64,000 nucleotides of DNA from Haliclona indistincta (taxonomy: Eukaryota; Porifera; Demospongiae; Haplosclerida; Chalinidae): NCBI GenBank assembly GCA_964017065.1, contig OZ024783.1:4657399-4721398 (forward strand), written 5' to 3'. The first letter of the stretch is position 1. Every line of letters begins with the position of its first letter. Position numbers and translations under genes: made by a program. This document shows, piece after piece, positions 48,773-60,741 of the stretch. The notes under the pieces were generated by a model. That model worked only from the letters and a program-made list of their open reading frames with translations, made no database searches and had not been told where the DNA came from.

Positions 48773-51700
48773 TTACTTGTTTTGTCTCTGCTCTACGACT
48801 AGCTCACGAAGAGATGCTGCTAGACTTCTCACTTCACTCTGTAGTTCCTTGACCACTTCACGCTGACTACTCAAGTCAAACTGGACAGTCTGTTGTTGTG
48901 CTGCTTGCTTGTTCATCTCTTCTCTTAAAAGTTCAGTAGTATCTTGCTCTTTGGTGATCTTTGCAAAAGCGTCCATATCTTTCAATTGTGCTCGTAACTC
49001 TGAAGAATACCAGAGACAAAGTGAGATCAAAACGTAATGTTCACAAAGTATAGTTCACCTTTGAATTGTTTCTGATCTGTCCTGGTTGATGATAAGAGCT
49101 GCTTGTGAATTTTTCCCAAAACATTGACATTTTCTACATCAACAGTATGAAATAAATTTGATTAAATGAATTATAAATTGAGACTAGCTACATGTAGCTG
49201 ACTAACAAAAGTGACCCCTACATGCATGGTAGCTATTTCTGTCCGTGCAATTAAACTCGCAAACTAACCATCATCGATTTTCTTGCATTGTGAAGAGGGT
49301 CGATATAGTATTGGTGAAGACATGACATTTGTCCTTTTCTGTCGCAAACGCTAGATAAAAAAGAAACAAAAAAATGGTGAAACAGCAAGTGTACACTCAT
49401 GCATGTATTTTTGCCTCACACAAAAGATCTGTATCCATAGTGATGATTGATGTTTAACCAGAATCCTGGCTCGTTCAGGAGTGATTGTCTTTCTAGCAGT
49501 TTTTGTAATCTCTTCGTAGCTCTTGCTAAACTGAGCGATAAGCAGGTTGAGCATTATTACTGCCACCAAGAACAAGAATACCATGTAGATTAGAACACTA
49601 AACCACCTGAAGGACATAGAATATGATCATTATGGGGTAACTTGATAATAAACAGACTTGCCAGAATCCTCGATCTCCAAAAATGTATGGGTCGATAACA
49701 TTTCCCTCAATAAGTAGACGTATTCCAGTGATCCACGACAGGTATATTTGACTGTATGTAAGTTTATCAACACATACTACACCTGGTAGTATCCTCACCT
49801 TGTTTCATCTGGATGTAGACAGAAACTGGTGTTGATTGCAGGAGTGAAGTTTACATCAGTTGTCGTTTGATCAGCTAGTCTGCAAGTGTCTGCTCTCAAG
49901 GAAAAGTATAATCCACCTCCAAATGAAGTTGTCACAACTAGGAATACTGCCAAGAACTGTAAGATGTCACTCTTGATAATCTGAAAAAGTGTCTTTACAT
50001 AAACTGCAAAAGACCTATTATGTGTAAATTCAAGAACACAATAATTTGTTTCATGAACAATTTGAAATTTAACTTACGATATGATGATGGAATACTTAAA
50101 TACTCTCAAACAGTGTAAAATGTATGCCAGAGCCACAAACACCCACTGCACATCAAGATCAGCAATTCGAAATGGTATAACCAATAGTGTCAGCAAAATG
50201 GCAAGACCATCGAGCCAGTTAGTCCAATCAGTAAAAGACACCTCCCAATTTCTAAATGAAATACGCACAATGTGGCTGTAGAATAAGATGCACATAATAT
50301 ATCCGTACATGTACCAATGACACTATAATTTATTAGACTCCTTACTAGAACTGCTTTATTTCAAGCATGATGTCAACAATAATCAGCAACAAGACCACAA
50401 TCTCACAGAACAGTCTGAACCAATCCAATGGCTGGTTATACTCAGATGGGCTACCAGCTCTGGCAGCTCCAAGAACAAATGTAGTCGTGAGAAAAGCCAG
50501 GAAGATCAAATATGTCACAAAGTAAATCCTATATAGAACATACTAAAAAGACAATTACTCACTCCATATATACTTTACAAGAATATTTTCTGCCCATACA
50601 CCTTCCATTTGCGATTGACAAGAGATTGAAAACTTTCATGATCAATTATATTCTTGAAAATAATATTAATAACAATGCTGCATACACATGTAAGTGCATG
50701 TGTCTATATACCTGAAAATATCTTTGATATCTCATTATAAACTCAATGCTGTGCATGGACGGACAATCAAAATCTTCTTTGTCAGGTGTGTTGCCCTTGT
50801 AGTCAGCCTCAAGCACTTGATGGTAGTTTAAACCATCATTGCGATCTACTGTAGAGTCTAGAATAGCCATAACACACTCCTGGAGCTGTGACAAAACGTG
50901 CTACACATCAGTGCATGAGAAGATATCATTAGCTCACAGCTTCTTCCTTGTGTACTATTTCCGCACGCTCGGAGTCATCTGCATGCTCTGAGTCATATGT
51001 TCGCTTAGAGTCATCTAACCGTTTTAGACGATCCAACAGGTCTCTAAAATTGACTCTTGGTTCTGCAGCAATGCCGTCTGTACTGTTGATATGTTGACTG
51101 GACTCAGGAAGGCATAGTTTGCTAAAAAAAGAAACAATGATGTAAAACTAGTACAGTATAGAATCTGTGGTTACTAATGAAATTCTTCTACATTTGTATC
51201 CAAGAAAACATTAGCTATCAGTCATACACAGAGCCCATACAAGTTATGTTTACTTGAAAGTTTGTTTACACAGCTCACTAGTCATTCATGGCTCTTAGCA
51301 TCAGTGCTGCAGTGCCATAGTGTTCGTGCTCTAAGGCAACTTGCACTGGATACCGATCCTCCTCATTGGATCTCAATAGTTTAGTAAAGCCTCTTTCCAA
51401 TGCTAGCTCAACAACTCTGGTGTAACCCTTTCTAGCAGCAAAATGGAGTGAATTGGTGTGTGGGTAGAGATAGAAGTTGAACTCCTCCAGTATAGCAAAT
51501 GGAATATCTTCACTTTTTGCAGCAGACAGCTGAAAAACAAAAATATAAAGAGTCTCAGGTATGAGTGAATTCATACCGAATCAAGAAAGTTCACAAGATG
51601 TGAGTAACATTTCCATAAAATTAATGCAGTGAGTGTACGACTGCCTTTGCCAGCATAGCTGCAACAAGATCTAACCAATTCGACTTTTTCAATGTCACTA

Positions 51701-54329
51701 AATGCAATTGCTTCAGAATCAATCACCCTGTTCATTATATTTGCTACCTACAGGCATAATCAGTATCATACATTCATGTACGAAAGGCTTACTGTGTGGT
51801 CATCAGTTACATCATCATGTATCAGTCGCATTACTCTTTGTTTAAAAGATTCTTCATACTTTTCGTCCAGCAAAAGTCTGAAAGAAACATTGATAAAACG
51901 CGAGCCTCTGCGTGCAGCTAAAATGTATAAAGGAGCTGAGCTGTCCATCTTGACATCCCTCAGGTCACAATGCAACCGTGCTTGAGGTAGTACAATATAC
52001 ATTACGAGCTCAACCTTGTGGGAACAGATACTTATAGTGTATGCATATTCAGTACATGTACTAATTGTACCTTCTTGCTTGAGGATTGGTGATTTTTTAG
52101 TGATTTCAACAAAACTTGATAAGGTGCTTCACTCTTTGGGTGAGATTGTTTTTCTCTCTCTATAGCTGCATCAACTAAAATTCTCATAAAGCGAGTTTGA
52201 GTGTAATTGTAAAGTGACTGAATCCAGACACTCTTTGAGAAATCGCTAGCATCAGAAATGACAATTGCAGGCATATACACTGTGATGGGCTACAGTGAAA
52301 GATTGAGCATTAGTGTAAATCTGTAACAGTTAACGTTGTACATACCAATGAAAAAAGCAGAGGTAGAAGACCATGAGAAATGGTGAACGCATCTCTTTGG
52401 TGACACAAAACAGATTTAATATAGAAGCTAATAGCTACTTCACTCAATATATTCCACTGCCACAACCTCTTCAAAAATAATAGGTGCTATAATAATTTTA
52501 TTAGGTAATAATAAGGATATCAAAGATTAAAATTATTTCACCTCGCTGCATAAGTCTGGGAACTGGTCCTTGTACTGTTGACGCATTAGGACAGCTACAT
52601 CGTAATTGGTACGCTTCCCGCACTTAAGTTCTTCATGTGAGAGATAATTCATAGCCTTTAGATAAATCATTCTCTGGTCTGCATTTCCATTCAAATAAAA
52701 TGGTAATGTCGATTTTGAAACAGCAACAGCCTACATGAGTATGGGTACGTATATCGTATAACAAAATTTGTTGTTCTTACATCATCATATGGCAGTTCGT
52801 ATAGTCCGTAATCCAGTAAACCATGTTCATATGGTTCCTCCTCCAATACCTTATCAAAGATGACTTCAAACTTGAGATTCTTAAATCCCTTTCTTCTCTG
52901 TAATAGTTTGAGATGTATGATTATGTACTAGTAGTAAATATTGTACGCATTACCAGCTTTTTTCTACCAAGCAGTTCTTCAGGTGTCAGCTATTGTAAAT
53001 AAGCAGCACAATTCAAGGTCCTAACTATCAGTATGTCTCTAACCTTTGTGTTAAACTTGTCATATTCTTCTTTGGTCAGTAGATTTCGTCTGAATAACAC
53101 TCTTCCCAGAAATTTTGGCTATAATGGTATAATTAAAACATAAAACTACTTTGTTTTATTATAATTTTTGTCACTCACATTCCACTCCTTGTTGTGCCGC
53201 CCTTTCAACAGCTCTAGCTTGTCTGGACATATTTCTTGGTACCTTTGAAACATTGCAATTACCAGTGGAAGCAGTGTGTGATAATTAAGTGAAAAGTACA
53301 TCGATGCAAGATATGATTTCCTCTCTTCGTCACTTCCTGTCAAGTGTTTCACCATTGAATTTGTGATGTGTTCAGCCTATACACGCAAAGAGCATGAACG
53401 TAAGTTTGCTATCTTGTTCTCACATCAGTTTGAGGGATCTCCCTCCAGCCATAATAAGCACTATAGAGTGATCGTTGCACATCTTCAGATGCTGCAAGCA
53501 ACTCCTTTGGAGCTCCCTTTGAAAATTGAAAGTGATTGTTTTAAAATCAAGAGCACATGTCAAATTACTTCTAGTTCCTTGTTGATCATTTTTTCCATTG
53601 TCTCTTGAATTCTCTACAAAGTTTGGCAAATGAAATTGTGGCATTACTGATAGCATACAATGAAACACCTCATTATCACTTTCTCTACAAATCTGTTCAG
53701 CGGCTTCTTTGTTTAGTAGTCCTCTCACAAATAGACAAATACAGAGTTGGATGACCTGCCAAAGTACAAAATTAATGTCATGCACATTACAACAATATGA
53801 ATTTGTGTAGAACCTTCTTTTCATCTTCATATTGAAACACCATCCGCAATTGAAAGTTCTCTGTTTCATGCGCAAGTTCACAAGTCCATATCTTCTCAAG
53901 CTCTTGATACATCATAGCTGCTAGTGGAGTCAGTGATTCAGGAGTCACACAAAAGAACATGGACTTGAGATAAAGCCTCCTCCTTGAAAGAACTTCAATG
54001 TCTTGTTTTGCATTGCTCAATAACTTGGTGGCCATCTCTTCTGTTACTTTGAGAGCCTATATATGTGATAAATTGCACACGATACACTTAATTACAAAAG
54101 ATGATTTATAATTATCTCACATCATCATGAGGGAACTCTTGTTTATTCTCTTCAGCAAGATGAAAAGAATCAACAGTTTGTGTAGTTTTGATCGCTTCAG
54201 CCAACACTGAATATTGAGATTCCATCCACTCCTTATAATTACAATAGTTAATTAATTTTAACCTCAGGCTATAGTATTGGATTTACCATGACTTCCTCTG
54301 TCTTTCTTTCTCTCATCGCAGAAATATCC
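48773..54329 (-). CDS. TRP-like cation channel with N-terminal repeat modules and ankyrin region
   Basis: About 20 short exons on the minus strand. From the N-terminus: an exon with ISAMRERK (54329), then three copies of an unfamiliar module of about 100 residues (FPHDDALKVTEEMATKLL at about 54130, IPQTDAEHITNSMVKHL at about 53420, LPYDDAVAVSKSTLPFYL at about 52790). Each copy contains a YLKSMFF-like core. A loop and ankyrin-like region follows (SLHFAARKGYTRVVELAL near 51450). Six membrane segments come next: YFVTYLIFLAFLTTTFV, FCEIVVLLLIIVDIML, LAILLTLLVIPF, WVFVALAYILHCLR, FLAVFLVVTTSFGGG, and an S6 VFLFLVAVIMLNLLIAQF followed by SKSYEEI. The pore loop is around WITGIRLLIEG. It ends in a coiled coil (LQSEVRSLAASLREL). 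The channel class is clear; the TRP subfamily is not. The start is uncertain because 5' exons may be missing. Confidence 0.8.
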
Positions 54330-54546
54330 TAAATGCATGAAAGATGATAGGTACTATAATAAATTATAATTATTATTATGGCTTTTGCAAATTTGCACCA
54401 ACACATTTCTGAGGATAAGATTGCTAATTCAGGGGCGTAACAGTAAACTGTAGTAAACATGCATACTGATGGCACCGAACTGAAAAATCACTTGTTACTT
54501 GTAATACACTAGCCATTTTACACTAAGTCACTATTTAAGCCCTGGT

Positions 54547-55654
54547 ACCAAGGCTCTCTGGCGGATATTTATAATTATGCGGAGGTGTTGAAATGCGGTT
54601 GAGAGCCTGGTATCCACTGATTCGCACATGCGCAGACGATTCATGGAATTCCATGAATCCGTATATTTTAGTTCACTATTGTGTTACTTTGCGTCACGTT
54701 TACGGGATGATCGTGCACTAAGGCTATGCTGTTGGTTATGTAAATTGCAAATAGTTTTTAGGCTGTTTAGAGAGCAGACAACTGGAGAGAGTTGCCTGCA
54801 GCCCCGCATGCTAAAACAAGTCTGTCAGGTATGACACGTGGACATACAAGGCTATACCTTAGTCTTGATAAACTGGAACGCACCTCGTGGACCTACACGG
54901 ATCATATGCTTTGTGCAAGCATTGTCCTACTCGATGCTCCTATGGTAGGAAAAGTCAGGCTTGTGGGAGACGCAGACGCTCGATCAATGCAGTGAAGGAG
55001 TAGCCATGTTGTAAACTATATGTCATAACGATATCTCGGTGGGTGCTAATACGTCATGACACGTGCATCTGCTCTGACAGCTCATTAACCCTTCACATGC
55101 GGAGGGCAACTATAGTCGCCCGGCAAGTTTGACGTCACCGGAAGTGGGCGTTAAAATTCGAAGATAGTTTATTTCACCTATAGACCAAATGCAGCTATGT
55201 GGGGTGTGATTGCGAGCCATTGGCGGGGCCTGCGGCCCCGCCAAGCAGAGCTATGGCGGGATCACCTAGCACCACTGGGTCTCCAGGGGCTTCTTGACAT
55301 AAAAAGCAGCCATACGTGCACTAACTTTGTCTCACACGTGCTGTTTTGACCAGACAAGCGGCGTTTTTTGCTCCGGTGAGAGTGATTCTAGCACACGACA
55401 GTTGGTAGATCGTCAAGTGGGCGTGGTTAACCGCAATTGTCATTGACAACAAGCCCGCACGTTGTGCAAGTTGATTTTGCATATTAACGGTGATCACAGC
55501 GCTAGTTTGTCTGTCTAATGGTTTCAAAGGTTAGTGAAATTCACAAAATAAGGGCTAGAATTGCTGTCCGCACTTGAAGGGTTAATTCAAAACGCTAGAT
55601 ACCAGGCTCTCAATCGCCACCCCGCATAATTAAATCTCCGCCAGAGAGCCTGGG
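54547..55654. mobile_element. Inverted-repeat element with nested 497-base element
   Basis: Arms of about 70 bases: AGGCTCTCTGGCGGA...GAGAGCCTGGTATC on the left and the inverse ending TCCGCCAGAGAGCCTGG on the right. It lies just upstream of the TRP-like gene's visible 5' end. Confidence 0.8.
55085..55585. mobile_element. 497-base TTAA element, inverted third copy
   Basis: Same ends (TTAACCCTTCACATGCGG and CCGCACTTGAAGGGTTAA) and same 497-base spacing as 38606-39106, in opposite orientation, with scattered substitutions. Confidence 0.92.
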
Positions 55655-55700
55655 TTTGAGGCTAATCTCTCGCATGTTCAGTCTGTCACTAGTCTCATCC

Positions 55701-56286
55701 CTAGTCTCGTCCCCAGACCGCACCTCTTCCGCCTACTTCAGAGAGGGTCTGGTTGCTTTGGTCGATTTTCTTGGCTTTTTGCTAGACAAGTGTTACGTAA
55801 TACTCGTGCAATAAAACGTAATGAATATTAAAACAAAACATGGCGGCTCAGAGCAATACACAGCATCAATGTTTGGTCTGCAGATGTGACGTCGATCGAG
55901 GAGAGAAATATCGACGACGACGAAGGATAGATAAGTGCTCACATGACTTCAAAGTTTACGCTATGATGTTGGGGTTGAAAACCGTGAACTTTGACGATCC
56001 TACCTTTGCTTGTAGAGCTTGCTTCGCAGATCTCGAGAAAAGAGTAAAGACTGTTACATCACTAAAGTCCATAGCCACGCAAACACGAATTTCTGCTGGG
56101 ATTGACTTCCCTGACGCCATCATTCTATCGATGTGGTTTGTATTACGTAAGAGTTGGCCTTCTGACCAATCAGATTCTATCCCACAAATTCCAGGATAAA
56201 TCTACATCCGGAGCCAAGAAAATCGACCAAAGCAACCAGACCCTCTCTGAAGTAGGCGGAAGAGGTGTGGTCTGGGGACGAGACTA
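55701..56286. mobile_element. Inverted-repeat element carrying a zinc-finger-like reading frame
   Basis: Arms of about 75 bases: AGTCTCGTCCCCAGACC and AAAATCGACCAAAGCAACC-type inner parts, inverted at the right end. It encloses the open frame at 55840-56199. Shorter pieces of the same arm recur at 56290-56350 and 57868-57915. Confidence 0.8.
55840..56199 (+). CDS. 119-residue Cys-rich protein in an inverted-repeat element
   Basis: Starts ATGGCGGCTCAGAGC. Contains CLVCRCD at about residues 12-18 and FACRACFADLEKR at about 65-77, a CxxC...CxxC pair that suggests a zinc-binding fold reminiscent of ZAD-type or transposon-encoded fingers. A basic patch (KYRRRRRIDK) lies between them. The ORF's last third overlaps the right arm of the element, so the natural protein may instead end by splicing. 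No transposase catalytic motif is present. Function unknown. Confidence 0.45.
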   Translation: MAAQSNTQHQCLVCRCDVDRGEKYRRRRRIDKCSHDFKVYAMMLGLKTVNFDDPTFACRACFADLEKRVKTVTSLKSIATQTRISAGIDFPDAIILSMWFVLRKSWPSDQSDSIPQIPG

Positions 56287-56373
56287 TCTCATCCCCAGAC
56301 CTTAACCCTTCCGCCAAGCAAAGCGGAAGAGGTGGGGTCTGGGGACGAGACTAGTTTGTCAGTCTGTCATATT

Positions 56374-56930
56374 TGCCTCGGTGGGCGGAGCTACGAGGCA
56401 TACAGTGTCTGTCTGTCTGTCCACTCTAGTTCTGAATAACGGCAAAGAATCAGATGGTGGTAAGCGCAATATCGACATAACACGTTAATAGCTCGAACTT
56501 TGATGGTCTTAGACTTTTGATAGTATACGGAATATAGCTGGCAATGAAACACGTCTACGTAATCGACCACGAATTCTTGCTGCTCAGCCGACAAACACCA
56601 ATATCCAAGCTTTTCAGCGCTCTTCGATATCGATTCAGCCATGATAGCATTCCTTGGGTAAGCCATGATCAATGCAAGCACAGGGCCGATTCTAGAAATG
56701 AAGACAGGGGGTGTGCAAGCAAAATATTCATTATAATTATTACGTTATTCTCGTCATTTTTATCATGGCGCACAGGATTTGTTCTTTGCCGAAACTTAAG
56801 GAAAACAGCCTAAACTATACCTTAGAATGGGATATTGGCAGCAGCTAAGTTTGTTGTAATAACAATTATGATAAATTTATTGCCACAGTGTACTTTAATG
56901 CAATGAATAATTTAAAACTTATATGCTGAG
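56374..56930. other. Non-genic stretch
   Basis: Starts with the small palindrome GCCTCGGTGGGCGGAGCT / ACGAGGC also found at 36346. The rest is AT-rich with no supported gene. Confidence 0.5.
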
Positions 56931-57737
56931 GGGGGTGCTCAAGGGGTGGGTGTAAAACGCGGAACGTGGAATGGAATGGAACGTGGAATGGAATATGGAA
57001 TGGAACGTCAAAGTAAAGAAAAGAGCCATATTTCGACTTGAAAAGACTTCTTTGACTTGTTCAGCTTGCGTACTGCTGTACGCAAAGAGTGGAGAGCGGT
57101 AGCGGAGTGTGAGACGCGTTCATAGCTCGTGTCAGACTAGTGCAAGCAGCTCAGCCTGATACTTCTGCTTGAGCGTAACTTGTAAGAAATGAATCAGAGG
57201 TTAAACTCACTAACTATACAGGCAGAGTTTAGTCTAATGGCACACATTGATCTTTGCTCTTGTTTTAAGTTAACGTTCTAACAACAGCCTTGCTGTAAAC
57301 ATATTCGCTACACCCACAGCCACACCCCCTTGTTGCATAGGTGTACATGCTGCCTGGATACAAACAACGGTTACAAGTCATGTTATGTATCGATATGGTG
57401 ACCTAAGCTAAGGGTTGAGTTTCTCTCCGTCACAAAGAGAGCTCGTGATTCCTGTGAACTTGATTCAGTAGTCTGCACACGATGAGCCTGAGCGAGTGGC
57501 ATGGTAGTCTTTGAGGGCTACACAGCAAAACACAGATCAGACTACGTCGGGCAACTCTACCTATAGATATAGAAGTGAGCTCTAGGCTATGATTCAAGTT
57601 GAACAAGTCAAATCAAGTGTCTTTCAGCTTTTTTGCCGTTTGGCGTTCCATTCCACGTTCCATTCCATATTCCATTCCACGTTCCATTCCATTCCACGTT
57701 CCGCGTTTTACACCCACCCGTGGTCAAGCCCCCTAAG
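56931..57737. mobile_element. Element with (GGAAY)n-containing inverted ends
   Basis: The left end GGGTGGGTGTAAAACGCGG is followed by GGAACGTGGAATGGAATGG-type pentamer repeats. The right end is the exact inverse (CCATTCCACGTTCC... CCGCGTTTTACACCCACCC). Interior of about 630 bases without a recognised gene. Confidence 0.8.
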
Positions 57738-58109
57738 CCCCGGTAAACACGCCCTGATGCAAGTAGTCGTTGCGTGCAGGTCATGTTAATTTTGGGAAAT
57801 ACTGTGGTATTTCACAATTCTGAGAATGAAACGTCACGAAACCAGGAATTTGCTTTCATTTTACCAGACCCTCTTCCAAGTACAGCGGAAGGGGAGTGGT
57901 CTGGGGGCGAGACTATGTGTGGAAACGAAACGAAACAGGAAACCGCGCACATGATTACTACTAAACCCTAAGTTATCCAAGACCCAAAAACCTTCACCTA
58001 ACGTGCCCAGTATGGACCTGTAACGTTTATTTTGGACATCTCAAAAAACGGCCCAGGGGTCCAATGTTAGTTAAAATAGTGGGATTCATATTCAAACCCG
58101 TTTTCAATC

Positions 58110-58305
58110 TACGTGCGCGCGTACAGAATCACTATAAAGGCTTGTTTGTTGCAATGAACCAGGCGCTCAGCAGGTTCTAGTGGTTTAGCGGTTAGTACGG
58201 TGGCGTGGAACGACCCTCACGACGATCCTTAGCTGTCTTAGCGCTGAAGGCTCGGTGTAGGAGGACCCTCCAGACGATGCGCAGTTAGGAGGAGATTTCG
58301 AAAAC
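58110..58305 (+). mobile_element. SINE copy with tRNA-like head and body
   Basis: CTACGTGCGCGCGTACAGAA start as at 27339, box A-like TGGTTTAGCGG at 58181-58191, then body blocks CACGACGATCCTTAG and GACGATGCGCAGTTAGGAGG. Best copy for defining the family in this window. Confidence 0.6.
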
Positions 58306-58546
58306 GGGACACGCCCCGGCATTCGTTATAAAGGCGCGTACGCGTGATTGCGCGATTTTGAGGAAAAACATTAATATTCACTCGATCACGTTATTTTACT
58401 GCCTCGTAGCCATGGCTACAACGGGCCAGTTGAGTGTAAGGCGAACTATTTTAATGATATGCAAATTGACATATCGTCACTTACGGACTGCTCGTAGCCG
58501 CCTACATGTACTTGCACCTACTTTGTATGGAGAAAATATTCGTTTT

Positions 58547-59029
58547 TAAAACTTCGCGGGCAGCCAAAGCTTGGCGCGTGCAGGATCTAAGAATGCGATG
58601 CGTACTGAACTACTACCATGCACCGGCACATTCAAAACAGAGACGATCGGTGGAGGCGCGGTCAAGAACGAGCCATCACTGTACAGCTGGGTATGTTCTG
58701 TTTTGTCAGAGGCAAAATGTGTGCCTAGATTGTCAGCACTCGCAATGTAAACGTAAGTATCAAATCTGTCACCTTTCACTGTTTCTCGAGCAATATTATA
58801 GTGAAAATCTTGCTCTACCATCAGTTGAGCTGTGCTAGTATTCGCGTTTTCATCGCTCGTCACCATTGGCTTACCTAGCTGTACATTGATGGCTCATTCT
58901 CGACCGCGCCTCTACGGATCGTCTCTGTCTTTACTGCGTTGCATGTGCCCATGATAGTAGTTACGCATCCGATCGCATTCTTGGATCCTGCACATGCTCC
59001 AAGTTTGGGCTGCCCGCGAAGGTTTAAAC
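58547..59029. mobile_element. Foldback with arms of about 145 bases
   Basis: Left TTCGCGGGCAGCC...GTGCAGGATC and right GATCC-TGCACATGC...GGCTGCCCGCGAA are inverted copies; the GGCGCGGTCAAGAACGAGCC / GGCTCATTCTCGACCGCGCC pair lies further in. The unpaired centre is about 200 bases. Confidence 0.75.
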
Positions 59030-59089
59030 AGTGCAGCGGCTACACAAAGCTCACTATCTGTTGCGGTCCACACCGGCTCACACTCTAAG

Positions 59090-59520
59090 CTTATGTGCAG
59101 TGGACAAGTAGTTCTGCATGTCCATTCACGTTGCAGGCATGCTATTATTGGTGATGGCAACTACCTGTTTCGAAGTTTTCTTTCATCTTGGTTAGGAACA
59201 TAAGAAAATCACCAATCTGAAAGAGCATTGATCGTGGATGTTATTGAGAAGAACCCCAAACCTTTCGTTTCATTGTGCCACCCAATGAAACGTCTTGACA
59301 GAATGAAGAAAACTACACTTGGGGAACAGATGTTGAGATCTACTTTAATTGTCTGCACTTGTGTTACCTATTTGACTTATGCTTACTTATCATTAGCTCA
59401 GTTTGGCATCTATTTATTCTGTGCATGCACTCACCTACTGTTACACCTCAATGTGATCATCCCAGGGGGTTGTTATACATTATTTTCTCGCTGAGGATCA
59501 CGAACTGCCATCACGTGACG
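59090..59520 (+). pseudogene. Decayed OTU-like cysteine protease gene fragment
   Basis: The frame reads IIGDGNYLFRSF, which fits the OTU active-site block GDGNCLFR with the catalytic Cys replaced by Tyr. A stop follows soon (near 59201). Continuation is seen as DVIEKNPKPFVSLCHP and RMKKTTLGEQ in a shifted frame, and HLCYLFDL-like pieces later. OTU domains are deubiquitinase folds that are also common in transposon-encoded proteins. The missing Cys and broken frames indicate a dead copy. 59520-60000 holds nothing recognised. Confidence 0.6.
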
Positions 59521-60000
59521 TGTCGTCCGCTCAATACGGCTGGCTCAGCTCGACACTGAGGCTGTCGAACGGTCAATGATCACTTGAACTGGTCCGCGAG
59601 GCCCGCATTTGAGCCCGTATCAAATTTTGGTTTGGCAAACGCGAGAAGGCAAGCGCCTCCTCTACGACCTCGAACTTTGTATCAAGCACACGATCATCAG
59701 GGCGCGTACGAAAGAGACGCGCAAGCATGTTGCATTATGTAGTGCGATCATAGAGTACAATACCTGGAATGGGCCCAGTGGCTCTTCCTCAGAGAGCACA
59801 CTTTCTTCCATTGCTATCGATGTCGCCTGGGGCGACTCCAATTCAAAAATGTCACCAGGATCAGCTGCCATACAACTATCTTGTCAACTTGAGACTTGAG
59901 TGCTCGAGATCAGAACTTGGCTATTTCTGGCAATGCTAATGCAAAGGGTCATGAATCTGATTCAATAATAATTTTATCGTCACGAGATAGTTGAATTTCA

Positions 60001-60690
60001 TTAAGGTGGCGGGTTACCTTTCGCCCACGCGTTTAGTATACCGTGATAATGACATCATCAAGTGGTACAAAAATTAATAATGATATTCACGTGTGCAAAT
60101 AATGATATTCACGACAAAAAGGGGTGGAGCTCGCTGAGAAACAATACACGGCAATGGCAGAAATGAACTCGGATTTTTCCCACAAGATTTTGGAAGCTGT
60201 GTCGAGAGCTGCGTTCACTGACTAGTATCTGCATGTACATAAGTAACATTCGGAGTGAATGGTGGGGCCTTTTTCGAAAATTTGCTATTGTAGAAGCAGA
60301 GTAGAAGCAACGCTGATGCCTCAAACGTAGGTCACTGGCGCACTCTTTCCTTTTAGCGACAATAAAATCTTGATTCAAGAAAGATAGCGAGAAGACACTC
60401 CATCGTTCACTCAAAGGTTGTATTTGCTCGAATATAAACCATTTTTCGTAGACTAGCTAACGCTACACGTCGCGTAATCTTGTGGGAAAAATAGCTGCTG
60501 TGTTCCCTAGGATTGTGTCGACTCAGCGACTCTGCTCTTTGCTTATTTCCTCAAGAGTCATTGGTTGTGCGAGGACACTTACTACGATGCCTTATAGCGA
60601 CTTTTGTGCTGATTGCTTATTTCTGTCAGAGTTCTAAGCGACAACAGTTTTTCTCATTAATATTCATAAATTTTGTAACCCGCCACCTTA
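60001..60690. mobile_element. TTAA-type inverted-repeat element upstream of the sulfatase
   Basis: Left end TTAAGGTGGCGGGTTACC, right end GTAACCCGCCACCTTA with the last base of TTAA changed to G. Unlike the copies at 30162 and 40103, only the ends are inverted; the interior is unique. It ends about 50 bases before the sulfatase start. Confidence 0.82.
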
Positions 60691-60741
60691 GGACTTGCAT
60701 CGTCCACAGCTTATGATCCTATGTATTATATTTCAGCAACC

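Noticed and set aside
58506..58866. Overlapping frames of over 100 codons on both strands
   Set aside because: They span the arms of the foldback at 58547-59029 and show no domain.
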